From Kumtagia sp963829135 (GTDB lineage: Bacteria > Pseudomonadota > Alphaproteobacteria > Rhizobiales > Rhizobiaceae): DNA of 64,000 bases. Of this stretch, positions 33,531 to 41,592 are shown in pieces. Location: assembly GCA_963829135.1 (NCBI GenBank), contig CAWHHO010000007.1, positions 124,001 through 188,000 of the forward strand, in the 5' to 3' direction. How positions within the stretch are numbered: position 1 is the stretch's first letter; each line of letters begins with the position of its first letter. Below the pieces are notes generated by a model. It was given only the letters and a program-made list of their open reading frames with translations. It did no database searches and was not told the DNA's origin. A program made the position numbers and the translations under genes.

Positions 33531-33968
33531 ATGTCGTCTGTCACTGTTCGTCCGCTACAGCAATCCGACCACGCCGATTGGCGGCGGCTGTGGTCCGACT
33601 ATCTCGCCTTCTACGAAACCAAGCTTCCTGAAGAGGTTTATGCCGAGACGTGGCGCCGGCTTTTCGATGGCGGCGAATACGAACCGCGCGGGTTCATTGC
33701 TCTGTTCGATGGAAAAGCGGTCGGCTTGACCCATTATCTTTACCATCGTTCCGGCTGGTCGCTGGTCAACAACTGTTATCTGCAGGACCTGTTCGCGGAT
33801 CCGAATGCGCGCGGAAAGGGCGTCGGTGCGGCGCTTATCGAGGCGGTTCGGCAGGAGGCGGGCAGGATCGGGGTGACGAACGTCTATTGGATGACGCATG
33901 AGACGAACGCGACCGCGCGCAAGCTCTACGACCGCGTGGCGCGTCGGACAGGGTTTCATCGAATATGA
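33531..33968 (+). CDS. GNAT family N-acetyltransferase (C-terminal frameshift)
   Basis: Seen: 145 aa; acetyl-CoA loop DLFADPNARGKGVGAALIEAV and the preceding beta strands; NATARKLYDRVA near the C-terminus. The last residues read TGFHRI and stop. Dropping one T from the TTT at 33954-33956 gives TGFIEYDLL and a stop at 33978, closer to relatives, so a single-base error is likely. Substrate unknown. Confidence 0.88.
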   Translation: MSSVTVRPLQQSDHADWRRLWSDYLAFYETKLPEEVYAETWRRLFDGGEYEPRGFIALFDGKAVGLTHYLYHRSGWSLVNNCYLQDLFADPNARGKGVGAALIEAVRQEAGRIGVTNVYWMTHETNATARKLYDRVARRTGFHRI

Positions 33969-34017
33969 TTTGCTGTGATCCCTTGCGACGAGCCGGCGCC
34001 TGCCCGAAAGGTGATTG

Positions 34018-34443
34018 ATGACTGAGTTCACGCCTTGGATGTCGCTTTTCGGCGGCGCGCTGATCGGCCTGTCGGCGGTGTTGCTGATGCTGTTCGAGGG
34101 CCGTATCGCCGGAATAAGCGGCATTGTCGCGCGGCTGCTGCCGCCAATGCAAGGCCGGGCATTGTCGGCGATCGGTTTTGTTTCCGGACTCGTCGCCGCG
34201 CCATTTGTGGTTATGGCGGCTACCGGCGTGCCGGTGCTGCAAACAGTATCGTTGAATCTCATCCTGATGGCCGCTGCTGGTTTGCTCGTCGGCTTCGGCG
34301 CTGGCCTCGGTGGCGGCTGCACCAGCGGGCATGGCGTCTGTGGCCTGTCGCGCTTGTCGGTCCGCTCGATCGTCGCGACACTCACTTTCATGACGACCGC
34401 ATTTGTGACCGTCTTCATCGCCCGCCATCTGGTCGGAGGCTGA
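34018..34443 (+). CDS. YeeE/YedE family transporter, N-terminal half protein
   Basis: Seen: 141 aa, four to five transmembrane segments, with the family core GFGAGLGGGCTSGHGVCGLSRLS. The Cys in GGGCTSGHG is the conserved residue implicated in thiosulfate passage in YeeE. It is followed after three bases by a gene for the second half, so two half-size proteins may make one transporter. Confidence 0.9.
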   Translation: MTEFTPWMSLFGGALIGLSAVLLMLFEGRIAGISGIVARLLPPMQGRALSAIGFVSGLVAAPFVVMAATGVPVLQTVSLNLILMAAAGLLVGFGAGLGGGCTSGHGVCGLSRLSVRSIVATLTFMTTAFVTVFIARHLVGG

Positions 34444-34446
34444 CCC

Positions 34447-34932
34447 ATGTCGTTTCTCATGAACCTGCTGCTCGGTCTGCTTTTCGGCATGGGCCTCGTC
34501 GTCTCCGGCATGTCCGATCCGGCGAAAGTCCTGAATTTTCTCGATCTGGCCGGAACGTGGGATCCGTCGCTGGCCTTCGTCATGGCCGGTGGCGTGCTGG
34601 TGGCCTTCATCGGATATCGGCTTGTATTCGCGCGTGGCAAGCCATTGCTCGACAGTGCGTTCCACCTGCCGACATCGACGAAAATCGATGGCCGCCTGGT
34701 TGCTGGAGCTGCGATCTTCGGTATCGGCTGGGGTCTTGGCGGCTTCTGTCCCGGCCCGGCGATCACCGCACTTGGCCTCGGCCAGCCGGGAACGCTGGTG
34801 TTTCTGCCGGCGATGGTGATCGGCCTGTGGATTGCGAAGCTCGTCGGTGGGGCGGCGGCGATCCCTCCCGGGGAAAACCATTCAGCACGGCGTCCGCTGG
34901 CCAATGATTCGCAGGTGGTTATTCGACCCTAG
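34447..34932 (+). CDS. YeeE/YedE family transporter, C-terminal half protein
   Basis: Seen: 161 aa; four transmembrane segments; MGLVVSGMSDPAKVLNFLD and GIGWGLGGFCPGPAITALG, containing the second conserved Cys of the YeeE/YedE family. Partner of the preceding gene. The hydrophilic C-terminal tail ends four bases inside the convergent small membrane gene. Confidence 0.9.
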   Translation: MSFLMNLLLGLLFGMGLVVSGMSDPAKVLNFLDLAGTWDPSLAFVMAGGVLVAFIGYRLVFARGKPLLDSAFHLPTSTKIDGRLVAGAAIFGIGWGLGGFCPGPAITALGLGQPGTLVFLPAMVIGLWIAKLVGGAAAIPPGENHSARRPLANDSQVVIRP

Positions 34933-35264
34933 ACGATCATCACCGCGACCAGCCAGAATATGGCAGCCATTTGCCAGATGAAGGCGGTGCCGCCGCCGCG
35001 CCGCTCCGCGGTTCGCCACAAGGCGAATGTGAGAAACAGATTGTATGGCGTAAGCCCGAAATGCACGGCAAGCGCTGCCGCCAGCGGCAGCTTCGCGCCG
35101 AGCATAGCGATCGCACCAAGCGTGGCGGCAATGTTCATTCCGCTGCCGACCAGCAGCATGTCGCGCCAAAACAGCGTTGCAAGCGGAAAAGCGCCATTCC
35201 AGCGCGACGCGAAAAACCGGCGCAAACCGGCTGCAGCGGTGTCGGGAGCGCCGTCCGCGTTCAC
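34929..35264 (-). CDS. Small membrane protein of unknown function
   Basis: Seen: about 111 aa with three hydrophobic segments (near 25-45, 48-70, 85-108 of this version). The start is uncertain: the GTG at 35264, 20 bases after the upstream gene's stop, with GGCGAGG before it, is preferred; a TTG at 35339 would add an unstructured Ser/Pro-rich extension. No family recognised. Coupled with the next membrane gene upstream. Confidence 0.6.
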   Translation of the reverse strand: MNADGAPDTAAAGLRRFFASRWNGAFPLATLFWRDMLLVGSGMNIAATLGAIAMLGAKLPLAAALAVHFGLTPYNLFLTFALWRTAERRGGGTAFIWQMAAIFWLVAVMIV

Positions 35265-35283
35265 AGGCGCGGCCTCGCCGTGC

Positions 35284-35685
35284 TCAGCCGACGTTGAGGT
35301 CGCGACCGGCTGTCCGGATGGTGACGGAGAAACCGGCAAGCACGTCGATCAGCGTTATCACCATCAGCGTGAAGAACACCGGATGGGCGGCGCCGCGCAC
35401 CAACAGGAACTCGACCAGGAACGCCACGAAGACAAAGGTGGAGAGCAGATGATCGATGATCGAGGCGTTCGAGCTTCGGGTCGATTTCATCATCTCGACA
35501 AAAAGCAGCATCAGAGCGATCACCACGAGCAGATCGCCTACGGACATGCTCCAGACACCGCCGGACATCATGGTGGCCGAGAAGATTTGCGTAGCGAACG
35601 GATCGGCGCCCGTGCCGAGAACGCCGGCAAGGCCGAGATTGTAAAGCAGGAAAGGAATGATCAGCAGCGGAATCATGCCCAGCAT
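35284..35685 (-). CDS. Integral membrane protein of unknown function
   Basis: Seen: 133 aa with four hydrophobic segments (about 4-24, 50-72, 85-105, 108-128). The ATG at 35685 is set by GAGGAG six to eight bases upstream. No family recognised. It pairs with the downstream small membrane gene and may form a two-protein unit; the nearby YeeE/YedE genes are on the other strand. Confidence 0.7.
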   Translation of the reverse strand: MLGMIPLLIIPFLLYNLGLAGVLGTGADPFATQIFSATMMSGGVWSMSVGDLLVVIALMLLFVEMMKSTRSSNASIIDHLLSTFVFVAFLVEFLLVRGAAHPVFFTLMVITLIDVLAGFSVTIRTAGRDLNVG

Positions 35686-35754
35686 GATAAGTCTCCTCGA
35701 CACGGAAACTCTGTTTCCAGCCTCGGCTTAGCGCCGTCAAGGGAGGCGGAAACG

Positions 35755-35780
35755 AAAAGACCGGCGCGAAGCCGGTCTTT
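35755..35780 (-). terminator. Rho-independent terminator of rpmF
   Basis: AAAGACCGGC (35756-35765), loop GCGAA, GCCGGTCTTT (35771-35780); on the minus strand the stem runs into a T-tract. It lies 27 bases after the rpmF stop. Confidence 0.85.
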
Positions 35781-35806
35781 CAAGACATTCCGAAGGCGAG
35801 CAATGC

Positions 35807-35989
35807 TCAGCTTTCCTTGGGCTCCAGAACCTGGCGGCCGCGATACATGCCGGTCTTCAGGTCGATATGGTGCGGACGGCGCATCTCGCCGGAGTTCTTG
35901 TCTTCGATATAGGTCGGAGCCTTGAGCGCGTCGGCGGAGCGCCGCATGCCGCGCTTCGACGGCGAGGTCTTTCGTTTTGGCACAGCCAT
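35807..35989 (-). CDS. rpmF: 50S ribosomal protein L32
   Basis: Seen: 60 aa; MAVPKRKTSPSKRGMRRS is the standard N-terminus, which fixes the start; the alphaproteobacterial C-terminus has no zinc-binding Cys. Terminator directly downstream. The rpmF-mtgA neighbourhood is common in rhizobia. Confidence 0.98.
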   Translation of the reverse strand: MAVPKRKTSPSKRGMRRSADALKAPTYIEDKNSGEMRRPHHIDLKTGMYRGRQVLEPKES

Positions 35990-36137
35990 TTCGTGTATTC
36001 CTTCGGTCAATTAACCCGGCTGCTCTGGCAAAAAGAGCCGCGCGTTTCCGGGCCGATAAGAGAAATCCGGCGTGCCTATACACGCGGCAGGCCTGTTTGA
36101 CCAGCGGCAGCGGCAACTTTTTTGCCGAAGCCTGCGC

Positions 36138-36851
36138 CTATTCGATGCAGCCGACATAATCGCCCGATTGACCCGCGAGGCGTTGGACCCGGCCAGCGAG
36201 TGCCCGCATGCCGCGCGACGGTCTGGCCGGGTTTCGCAGGATCGGATTGGGCAGCGTCACCGCCAGCAATGCGGCCTGCTTGCGGCTGAGATTCTTAGCT
36301 GACACGCCGAAATGGTGCTGCGCCGCCGCTTCGATCCCATAGATGCCGGGACCCCATTCGGCGATGTTGAGGTAGATCTCCATGATCCGGCGCTTCGGCA
36401 TGACCAGATCGACATAGGCTGCGTAAGGCAATTCGATGATCTTGCGGAGGCTGCCCAAAGGCTTCGGCCACAAATAGAGGTTCTTGACCGTCTGCATGGT
36501 GATCGTCGAGGCGCCGCGCGTGAACCTTCCCTTTAGCGCGTCGGTAAGCACGATCTTCAGTTCGCCGAGGTCTACGCCATGGTGGCTGCAGAATTGGCCG
36601 TCTTCCGACATGATCACCGAATGAATCATCACAGGCGACACATCGTCAATCGACACCCACTGGCGGTCGTAACCTTTCAGCGTGACGAGATCGGCGGCCA
36701 TCAGGGTGGATATCGGGCGCACGAAGGGCGGCAGGTAGAGCAGCGTCAGCACCAGCGGCACCAGTGCTGCAATGACCGCCCAGCCGAAAACGCGGCGCAG
36801 CCAGTAGCGAAGGCCGCGGCCAGACGATAGGCGCTTCTTCGTCGCAGCCAC
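36138..36851 (-). CDS. mtgA: Monofunctional peptidoglycan glycosyltransferase MtgA
   Basis: Polymerises lipid II into glycan strands at the inner membrane. Seen: about 237 aa; one N-terminal transmembrane helix (WAVIAALVPLVLTLLYLPPF); GT51 motif 1 with the catalytic Glu in VIMSEDGQFCSHHGVD; motif RGASTITMQTVKNLYL; RRIMEIYLNIAEWGPGIYG with the second catalytic Glu. The start is uncertain: the GTG at 36851 with GGGGA upstream is preferred, a TTG at 36890 is an alternative. Confidence 0.92.
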   Translation of the reverse strand: MAATKKRLSSGRGLRYWLRRVFGWAVIAALVPLVLTLLYLPPFVRPISTLMAADLVTLKGYDRQWVSIDDVSPVMIHSVIMSEDGQFCSHHGVDLGELKIVLTDALKGRFTRGASTITMQTVKNLYLWPKPLGSLRKIIELPYAAYVDLVMPKRRIMEIYLNIAEWGPGIYGIEAAAQHHFGVSAKNLSRKQAALLAVTLPNPILRNPARPSRGMRALAGRVQRLAGQSGDYVGCIE

Positions 36852-37255
36852 GTCTAGGTCCCCATTCTCCGATTGAAGGGTGTCGCTCAATCCCCCGCCT
36901 TCAGTTGGCCGCAACGCTCGCTCGCGTCGCTCAGATTGGCATAATGGCGATAAAAGCCAAGTGCAACGCTTCTGGCACAAACTCGGATCGTGCCTGGTCG
37001 AAGCGGGTGAGACTGCGGGCGCGGTCGCTCTCAAGCTCGCGGGCTTTTCTTATGATCTGCCGGCTTCGCTTGGGAAGCTGCCGGCTGCGTATGCCGACAC
37101 CAACCTGACTTATAAGGCGCGATGCCATGCTCGCTCTGCCCGATATTGCCCAGGAACCGAATGGTACCGTGGCGCATCCAACGCGTGTTACTGCGATGCC
37201 GCGCAGGAATGCGGCTCGGCTTGACCAAAACATTGGATCGCCTAAACGAAGCGAC

Positions 37256-38188
37256 ATGAATTATTCGACTGCGGATTTCGAGAATGCGCTTGCCGTCCAG
37301 GCCATGAGGGTCGAGGCTTTGCTGAGAGGCGTGTTGGACGACGCGCCGCGCGAGCACGAACTTGCCCGGCCCGCAGGACTGATGTCGGCAATGCGGCATG
37401 GTGTTTTGAATGGCGGCAAGCGTTTGCGACCCTTCCTGGTCATCGAAAGTGCAGCCCTCTTCGGAGACGATGGCCAAGCGCCGGTGCGGGTCGCCGCAGC
37501 GCTCGAATGTGTCCACTGCTACTCTCTGATCCATGACGACTTGCCTGCCATGGACAATGACGATCTGCGGCGCGGGCAGCCGACGGTTCATCGCGCGTTT
37601 GACGAGGCGTCGGCCATTCTCGCGGGGGACAGCCTGCTGACTTACGCATTCGAGATCCTCGGGGGTGATTTGCCGGACGATCCGCGGTTGAAGGCACTCG
37701 AAATCCCGCGACGGTTCGAACTGATGCTCGGTCTGGCGCGCGCCGCGGGCCTTGGCGGCATGGCGGGCGGGCAGGCGCTCGATCTTCAGGCGGAGAAAGT
37801 GGCGCCCGACGAGACGGGCATCATCACATTGCAGGCGATGAAAACCGGGGCGCTGATCCGCTACGCCTGCGAGGCGGGGGCCATTGTGGCGGGAGCCAGC
37901 CTGTCCGACAGGGAAAGGATGGCCGAATACGGCTCGGCCATCGGCCTCGCTTTCCAGCTGGCCGACGACCTGCTCGACGTGACCGCCACGCAGGAGACAA
38001 TGGGCAAGGCGACCAACAAGGACGCCAGGGCCGGCAAGGGTACACTCGTTGCACTGCATGGAGCCGACTGGGCCCGCCAGCAGCTTGTCGGGCTGGTCGA
38101 GCAAGCCCATTCCCTCCTCGAACCATTCGGTGCGCGGGCGGCAATATTGAAATCCGCAGCGACTTTCATTGCCGAACGAAAAAGCTAA
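37256..38188 (+). CDS. ispA: Polyprenyl synthetase (farnesyl/geranylgeranyl diphosphate synthase)
   Basis: Trans-prenyltransferase that extends isoprenoid diphosphates. Seen: 310 aa; GGKRLRPFLVIES; first Asp-rich motif LIHDDLPAMDNDDLRRG; second Asp-rich motif FQLADDLLDV; KxTN-like KATNKDARAGKGT. The first motif has the two-residue insertion typical of bacterial FPP synthases. The start is the ATG at 37256. It is divergent from mtgA. Confidence 0.9.
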   Translation: MNYSTADFENALAVQAMRVEALLRGVLDDAPREHELARPAGLMSAMRHGVLNGGKRLRPFLVIESAALFGDDGQAPVRVAAALECVHCYSLIHDDLPAMDNDDLRRGQPTVHRAFDEASAILAGDSLLTYAFEILGGDLPDDPRLKALEIPRRFELMLGLARAAGLGGMAGGQALDLQAEKVAPDETGIITLQAMKTGALIRYACEAGAIVAGASLSDRERMAEYGSAIGLAFQLADDLLDVTATQETMGKATNKDARAGKGTLVALHGADWARQQLVGLVEQAHSLLEPFGARAAILKSAATFIAERKS

Positions 38189-38191
38189 GGG

Positions 38192-38277
38192 GGCAGGCGG
38201 CAATTTGCAGTAGGCAGTTGGCAGAGGGACAGCATTGCCGTTGATCGCATCTTTGCTACTGCTTACTGGCGACTGCC
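38192..38277. repeat. Imperfect long inverted repeat before the SDR gene
   Basis: Arms 38192-38213 and 38256-38277 match at 17 of 22 positions when one is inverted; both are built of GCAGTA/GGCAGT units that also occur inside the loop. It lies between the ispA stop and the SDR start. It resembles the short GGCAGT-type repeats seen in rhizobial intergenic DNA and could end the ispA transcript. Confidence 0.6.
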
Positions 38278-38320
38278 TCAAATACGGCATTTCCCGAAGG
38301 AACATGACGGAGCGCACAGG

Positions 38321-39088
38321 ATGTCGATCGAATTGTTCAGCTTGAAGAACCGCACGGCGCTGATCACGGGCTCGTCGCGCGGGCTTGGCCACGCCATCGC
38401 CGAGGGACTCGCTGGTGCCGGGGCACGCATCGTCCTCAATGGCATTGATCCGGGGCGCCTGGCAAAGTCGGCGGAGGAATTCCGGCGTCGCGGACACGAT
38501 GCGCTGGAGGCCTGCTTCGACGTCACGAACGAATCCGCGGTGGTCGCTGCCTTCGAAACTCTGGATGCAGAGGGCGTTGAGATCGACATTCTCGTCAACA
38601 ATGCGGGCATTCAGTTCCGCAAGCCGCTGATCGACCTCGCCATCGATGATTGGCGCAAGGTGATCGACACCAATCTCACTAGCGCCTTCGTGGTCGGGCG
38701 CGAGGCGGCGAAGCGGATGATCGCGCGCAAGCGCGGCAAGATCATCAACATCGTTTCGCTGACCAGCGAGGTCGCCCGAGCCACCATCGCGCCATATACG
38801 GCGTCGAAGGGCGGCCTGAAGATGCTGACGCGCTCGATGACGGCGGAATGGGCCGAGCATGGCATACAGATCAACGGGATCGGCCCAGGCTATATGATCA
38901 CCGACATGAACGAGGCGCTGCTGTCCAATCCGCAGTTCGACGGTTGGGTGAAAAGCCGCACGCCGTCGCGGCGTTGGGGTAGGCCGGAGGAACTCGCCGG
39001 CGCCGCGATCTTCCTCGCCTCCTCTGCGTCCGACTATATCAGCGGGCAGATGATCTATGTCGATGGCGGCATGCTGGCGGTTCTCTAA
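38321..39088 (+). CDS. SDR oxidoreductase, gluconate 5-dehydrogenase-like
   Basis: Seen: 255 aa; Rossmann motif TGSSRGLGHAIAEGL; NNAGIQ; catalytic Ser in NIVSLTSEV and Y-x-x-x-K in YTASKGG; C-terminal SGQMIYVDGG. Overall it resembles gluconate 5-dehydrogenase/KduD-type enzymes. NADP preference and substrate are inferred only. No sugar-acid genes adjacent. Confidence 0.88.
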   Translation: MSIELFSLKNRTALITGSSRGLGHAIAEGLAGAGARIVLNGIDPGRLAKSAEEFRRRGHDALEACFDVTNESAVVAAFETLDAEGVEIDILVNNAGIQFRKPLIDLAIDDWRKVIDTNLTSAFVVGREAAKRMIARKRGKIINIVSLTSEVARATIAPYTASKGGLKMLTRSMTAEWAEHGIQINGIGPGYMITDMNEALLSNPQFDGWVKSRTPSRRWGRPEELAGAAIFLASSASDYISGQMIYVDGGMLAVL

Positions 39089-39128
39089 ATTCTACTCCTG
39101 CGGTCGCCTGACGATGGCTTTCTGCGCT

Positions 39129-39211
39129 TCCGGTGCTCACGTACCGAAACGTACGCTGCGCTCCGGTTCTCGAAATCCTTCGTCATTCGACTCGCATGAG
39201 CGAATTTCGAG
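39129..39211. repeat. REP-like palindromic element between convergent genes
   Basis: Two dyads in tandem: CCGG..CGTAC-CGAAAC-GTACG..CCGG (39130-39166) and CTCGAAAT (39169-39176) with ATTTCGAG (39204-39211), the latter enclosing CATTCG/CGAAT. It lies between the SDR and transglycosylase stops. The GCTCACGTAC..GTACGCTGCGCTCCGG pattern is of a type that recurs in intergenic DNA of rhizobia and may terminate both transcripts. Confidence 0.6.
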
Positions 39212-39224
39212 TAGTGTTCGATCC

Positions 39225-40169
39225 TCAGCGATTTCTAAGTACGATGCAGGAGCCGCCAGCCGATTGCAGCATGCGGCAAACCTTGTCTGCGGTGGCGCGA
39301 TCGTCGGCGCCGACGCGCACCGCGTAGATGCCGCGGCGGCCGCGGGGCGTCCTGATACGGCTGACCACGGGGTCCGGGTCTTTCAGGATGCCCTTGAATT
39401 TGCCGGCGACGCGCTGCCACTGCCTGATCGCTGCCGAACGGCGGAAATTGCCCGCAACCTGGACGCCCCAGGGCTTGGTGTGGATCGTCGCCATGGCGAT
39501 GGTCGCGGCATAGATGGTGCGCATGTCGCGGCAGGCCTCAATGAAGGGCCGCTTCGCGTCGAGCGGCTTGATCGTGCCGGCATAGTTGCGGTCGGAAAAG
39601 GTGTCGGCAGGCTCGCCCATGATATCGAGCACGTATTCCTCCGTCTCCAACGGCAGGAAGCCGCCAGACGAGAGCCACCGCGATACGCGCGTTTCCCCGG
39701 CATTGTAGGCGGCCGCGGCGAGGCCGAGATTGCCGAAAGCTTGCTTCAGCTCACCGAGATACGTCGCGGACGCCGGCAAGGCCTGGTCGATATCGAAGGT
39801 GTTCTTCAGACCGCGCATGTCGGCAGTGCCGGGCATGAATTGAGCAATGCCTTCCGCGCCGGCGGGGCTTACCGCGTTTGGATCGAAGCGGCTTTCCTTC
39901 CAGATGAGCCGGGCGAAGAAGTCGCTGGGCAGACCGTTGCGCCTGGCGTGGATGTCAATGAGGTTGCAGATGCGGTCGGTCGTCACCATGCGGGATTTCG
40001 GCGGATCGGCGAAGACGGGGACGGATGACAGAAGAAGAGCAGACCAGAGGGCTCCCCAGTATGCTCGGCGCTTTGTCGCATTCCGCTCTGTCCTGCCGAA
40101 CAGTCCGGCAGACCTGAGGGGGGTGTCAAAGAGGCGGCGCGGGACAAACCCGCGCGATATTGTCTCCAA
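39225..40169 (-). CDS. Soluble-type lytic transglycosylase with SPOR-like C-terminus
   Basis: Cleaves peptidoglycan glycan strands. Seen: SLT domain with the catalytic Glu in LIWKESRFDPNAVSPAGAEGIAQFMPGTA (split here) and AAYNAGETRVSRWL; signal-like hydrophobic segment YWGALWSALLLSSVPVFA; C-terminal YAVRVGADDRATADKVCRML resembling a SPOR domain that binds denuded glycan. No ATG precedes the signal; a TTG near 40169 is the most plausible start, or a CTG at about 40103. It follows ispG by a few bases. Confidence 0.85.
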   Translation of the reverse strand: METISRGFVPRRLFDTPLRSAGLFGRTERNATKRRAYWGALWSALLLSSVPVFADPPKSRMVTTDRICNLIDIHARRNGLPSDFFARLIWKESRFDPNAVSPAGAEGIAQFMPGTADMRGLKNTFDIDQALPASATYLGELKQAFGNLGLAAAAYNAGETRVSRWLSSGGFLPLETEEYVLDIMGEPADTFSDRNYAGTIKPLDAKRPFIEACRDMRTIYAATIAMATIHTKPWGVQVAGNFRRSAAIRQWQRVAGKFKGILKDPDPVVSRIRTPRGRRGIYAVRVGADDRATADKVCRMLQSAGGSCIVLRNR

Positions 40170-40185
40170 CAATCGTCCGCCGGAT

Positions 40186-41439
40186 TTACTCAGCTGCTTG
40201 TCTGCCCGACTGGCCAAACCGCGCCTCGATGTAGTCGGCAACCATTTTCTCGAAATCCTGGGCGATATCCGGCCCGCGCAATGTCGTCGCCTTCTTGCCA
40301 TCGATGAAGACCGGCGCGGACGGCATCTCGCCGGTGCCCGGCAGCGAGATGCCGATGTCGGCATGTTTGGATTCACCGGGTCCGTTGACGATGCAGCCCA
40401 TCACCGCGACCTTCAGTTCTTCGACCCCCGGATATTTCTCGCGCCACACAGGCATGTTCTTGCGAAGGTCGGACTGGATGTTCTGAGCGAGTTCCTGGAA
40501 CACCGTCGAGGTCGTGCGCCCGCAGCCCGGACAAGCGGCGACGACCGGTACGAACTGGCGGAAGCCCATTGTCTGCAGCAGTTCCTGCGCGACCTGCACC
40601 TCGCGGGTGCGGTCGCCGTTGGGTTCAGGGGTCAGCGAGATGCGGATCGTATCGCCGATGCCCTGCTGGAGCAGGATGCCCATCGCGGCGGAAGACGCAA
40701 CGATGCCTTTTGAACCCATGCCCGCTTCGGTCAGGCCAAGATGCAGGCAGTGATCGGAGCGCGACGCGAGTTCAGTGTATACAGCGATAAGGTCCTGCAC
40801 CCGGCTCACCTTGGCCGACAGAATGATCTTGTCTCGCGGCAGGCCGATCTCCTCGGCGGCCTCCGCGGAGAGCAGCGCCGAGCGCACGATCGCCTCGCGG
40901 GTCACCTCGTCGGCGGTCAGCGGTGCGCCGTTCCGCTGGTTCTCGTCCATCAACGCAGTCAGCAATTCCTGGTCGAGCGAGCCCCAATTCACGCCGATGC
41001 GGACGGGCTTGTTGTAGCGGATCGCCGTCTCGACGATCGCTGCAAACTGCCGGTCCTTCTTTTCCTTGAAGCCGACATTGCCGGGATTGATGCGGTACTT
41101 CGCCAGCGCCTCTGCGCAGGCGGGATGGTCCGCAAGCAGCTTATGGCCGATATAGTGGAAGTCGCCGACCAGCGGCACATTGATGCCCAACCGCTCCAGC
41201 CGGTCGCGGATACCGGGCACAGCAGCGGCGCTTTCGTCCCTGTCGACGGTAATACGCACGATCTCCGAACCGGCCTTGGCGAGTGCCGCGACCTGCGCGA
41301 CGGTGCCGTCGACATCTGCGGTGTCGGTATTGGTCATCGATTGAACGACGACAGGCGCACCGCCACCGACGAGCACGCCACCGACGTCGACGCCGACAGA
41401 GTGCCTGCGCGACAGGGGGGAGGATTGATATCCGGTCAT
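40186..41439 (-). CDS. ispG: 4-hydroxy-3-methylbut-2-enyl-diphosphate synthase IspG (GcpE)
   Basis: Sixth-step iron-sulfur enzyme of the MEP isoprenoid pathway. Seen: 417 aa; N-terminal TIM barrel starting at VQSMTNTDTADV; C-terminal domain with the three cluster Cys in AACPGCGRT and MGCIVNGPGE, plus the Glu ligand in the latter. Joins the ispA-type gene in the same region as isoprenoid genes. Normal length. Confidence 0.97.
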   Translation of the reverse strand: MTGYQSSPLSRRHSVGVDVGGVLVGGGAPVVVQSMTNTDTADVDGTVAQVAALAKAGSEIVRITVDRDESAAAVPGIRDRLERLGINVPLVGDFHYIGHKLLADHPACAEALAKYRINPGNVGFKEKKDRQFAAIVETAIRYNKPVRIGVNWGSLDQELLTALMDENQRNGAPLTADEVTREAIVRSALLSAEAAEEIGLPRDKIILSAKVSRVQDLIAVYTELASRSDHCLHLGLTEAGMGSKGIVASSAAMGILLQQGIGDTIRISLTPEPNGDRTREVQVAQELLQTMGFRQFVPVVAACPGCGRTTSTVFQELAQNIQSDLRKNMPVWREKYPGVEELKVAVMGCIVNGPGESKHADIGISLPGTGEMPSAPVFIDGKKATTLRGPDIAQDFEKMVADYIEARFGQSGRQAAE

Positions 41440-41592
41440 GCCCGGCGCCTCTCGGATGCAGTCAATATCGGCATTGAGGTGGATGATGCTGTTCGGCTTG
41501 TCAATGGCGATGCTTTGTCTCTGCTAAGGTGTATCCTCTAACATGCGGTTGATGACCGGAGCGAGACCGGCATTTCAGGTGATCGGGCAGGT

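Noticed and set aside
37031..38860. Long open frame on the minus strand across the ispA and SDR genes
   Set aside because: It lies opposite two strongly conserved genes, has no recognisable domain, and is explained by high GC in third codon positions.
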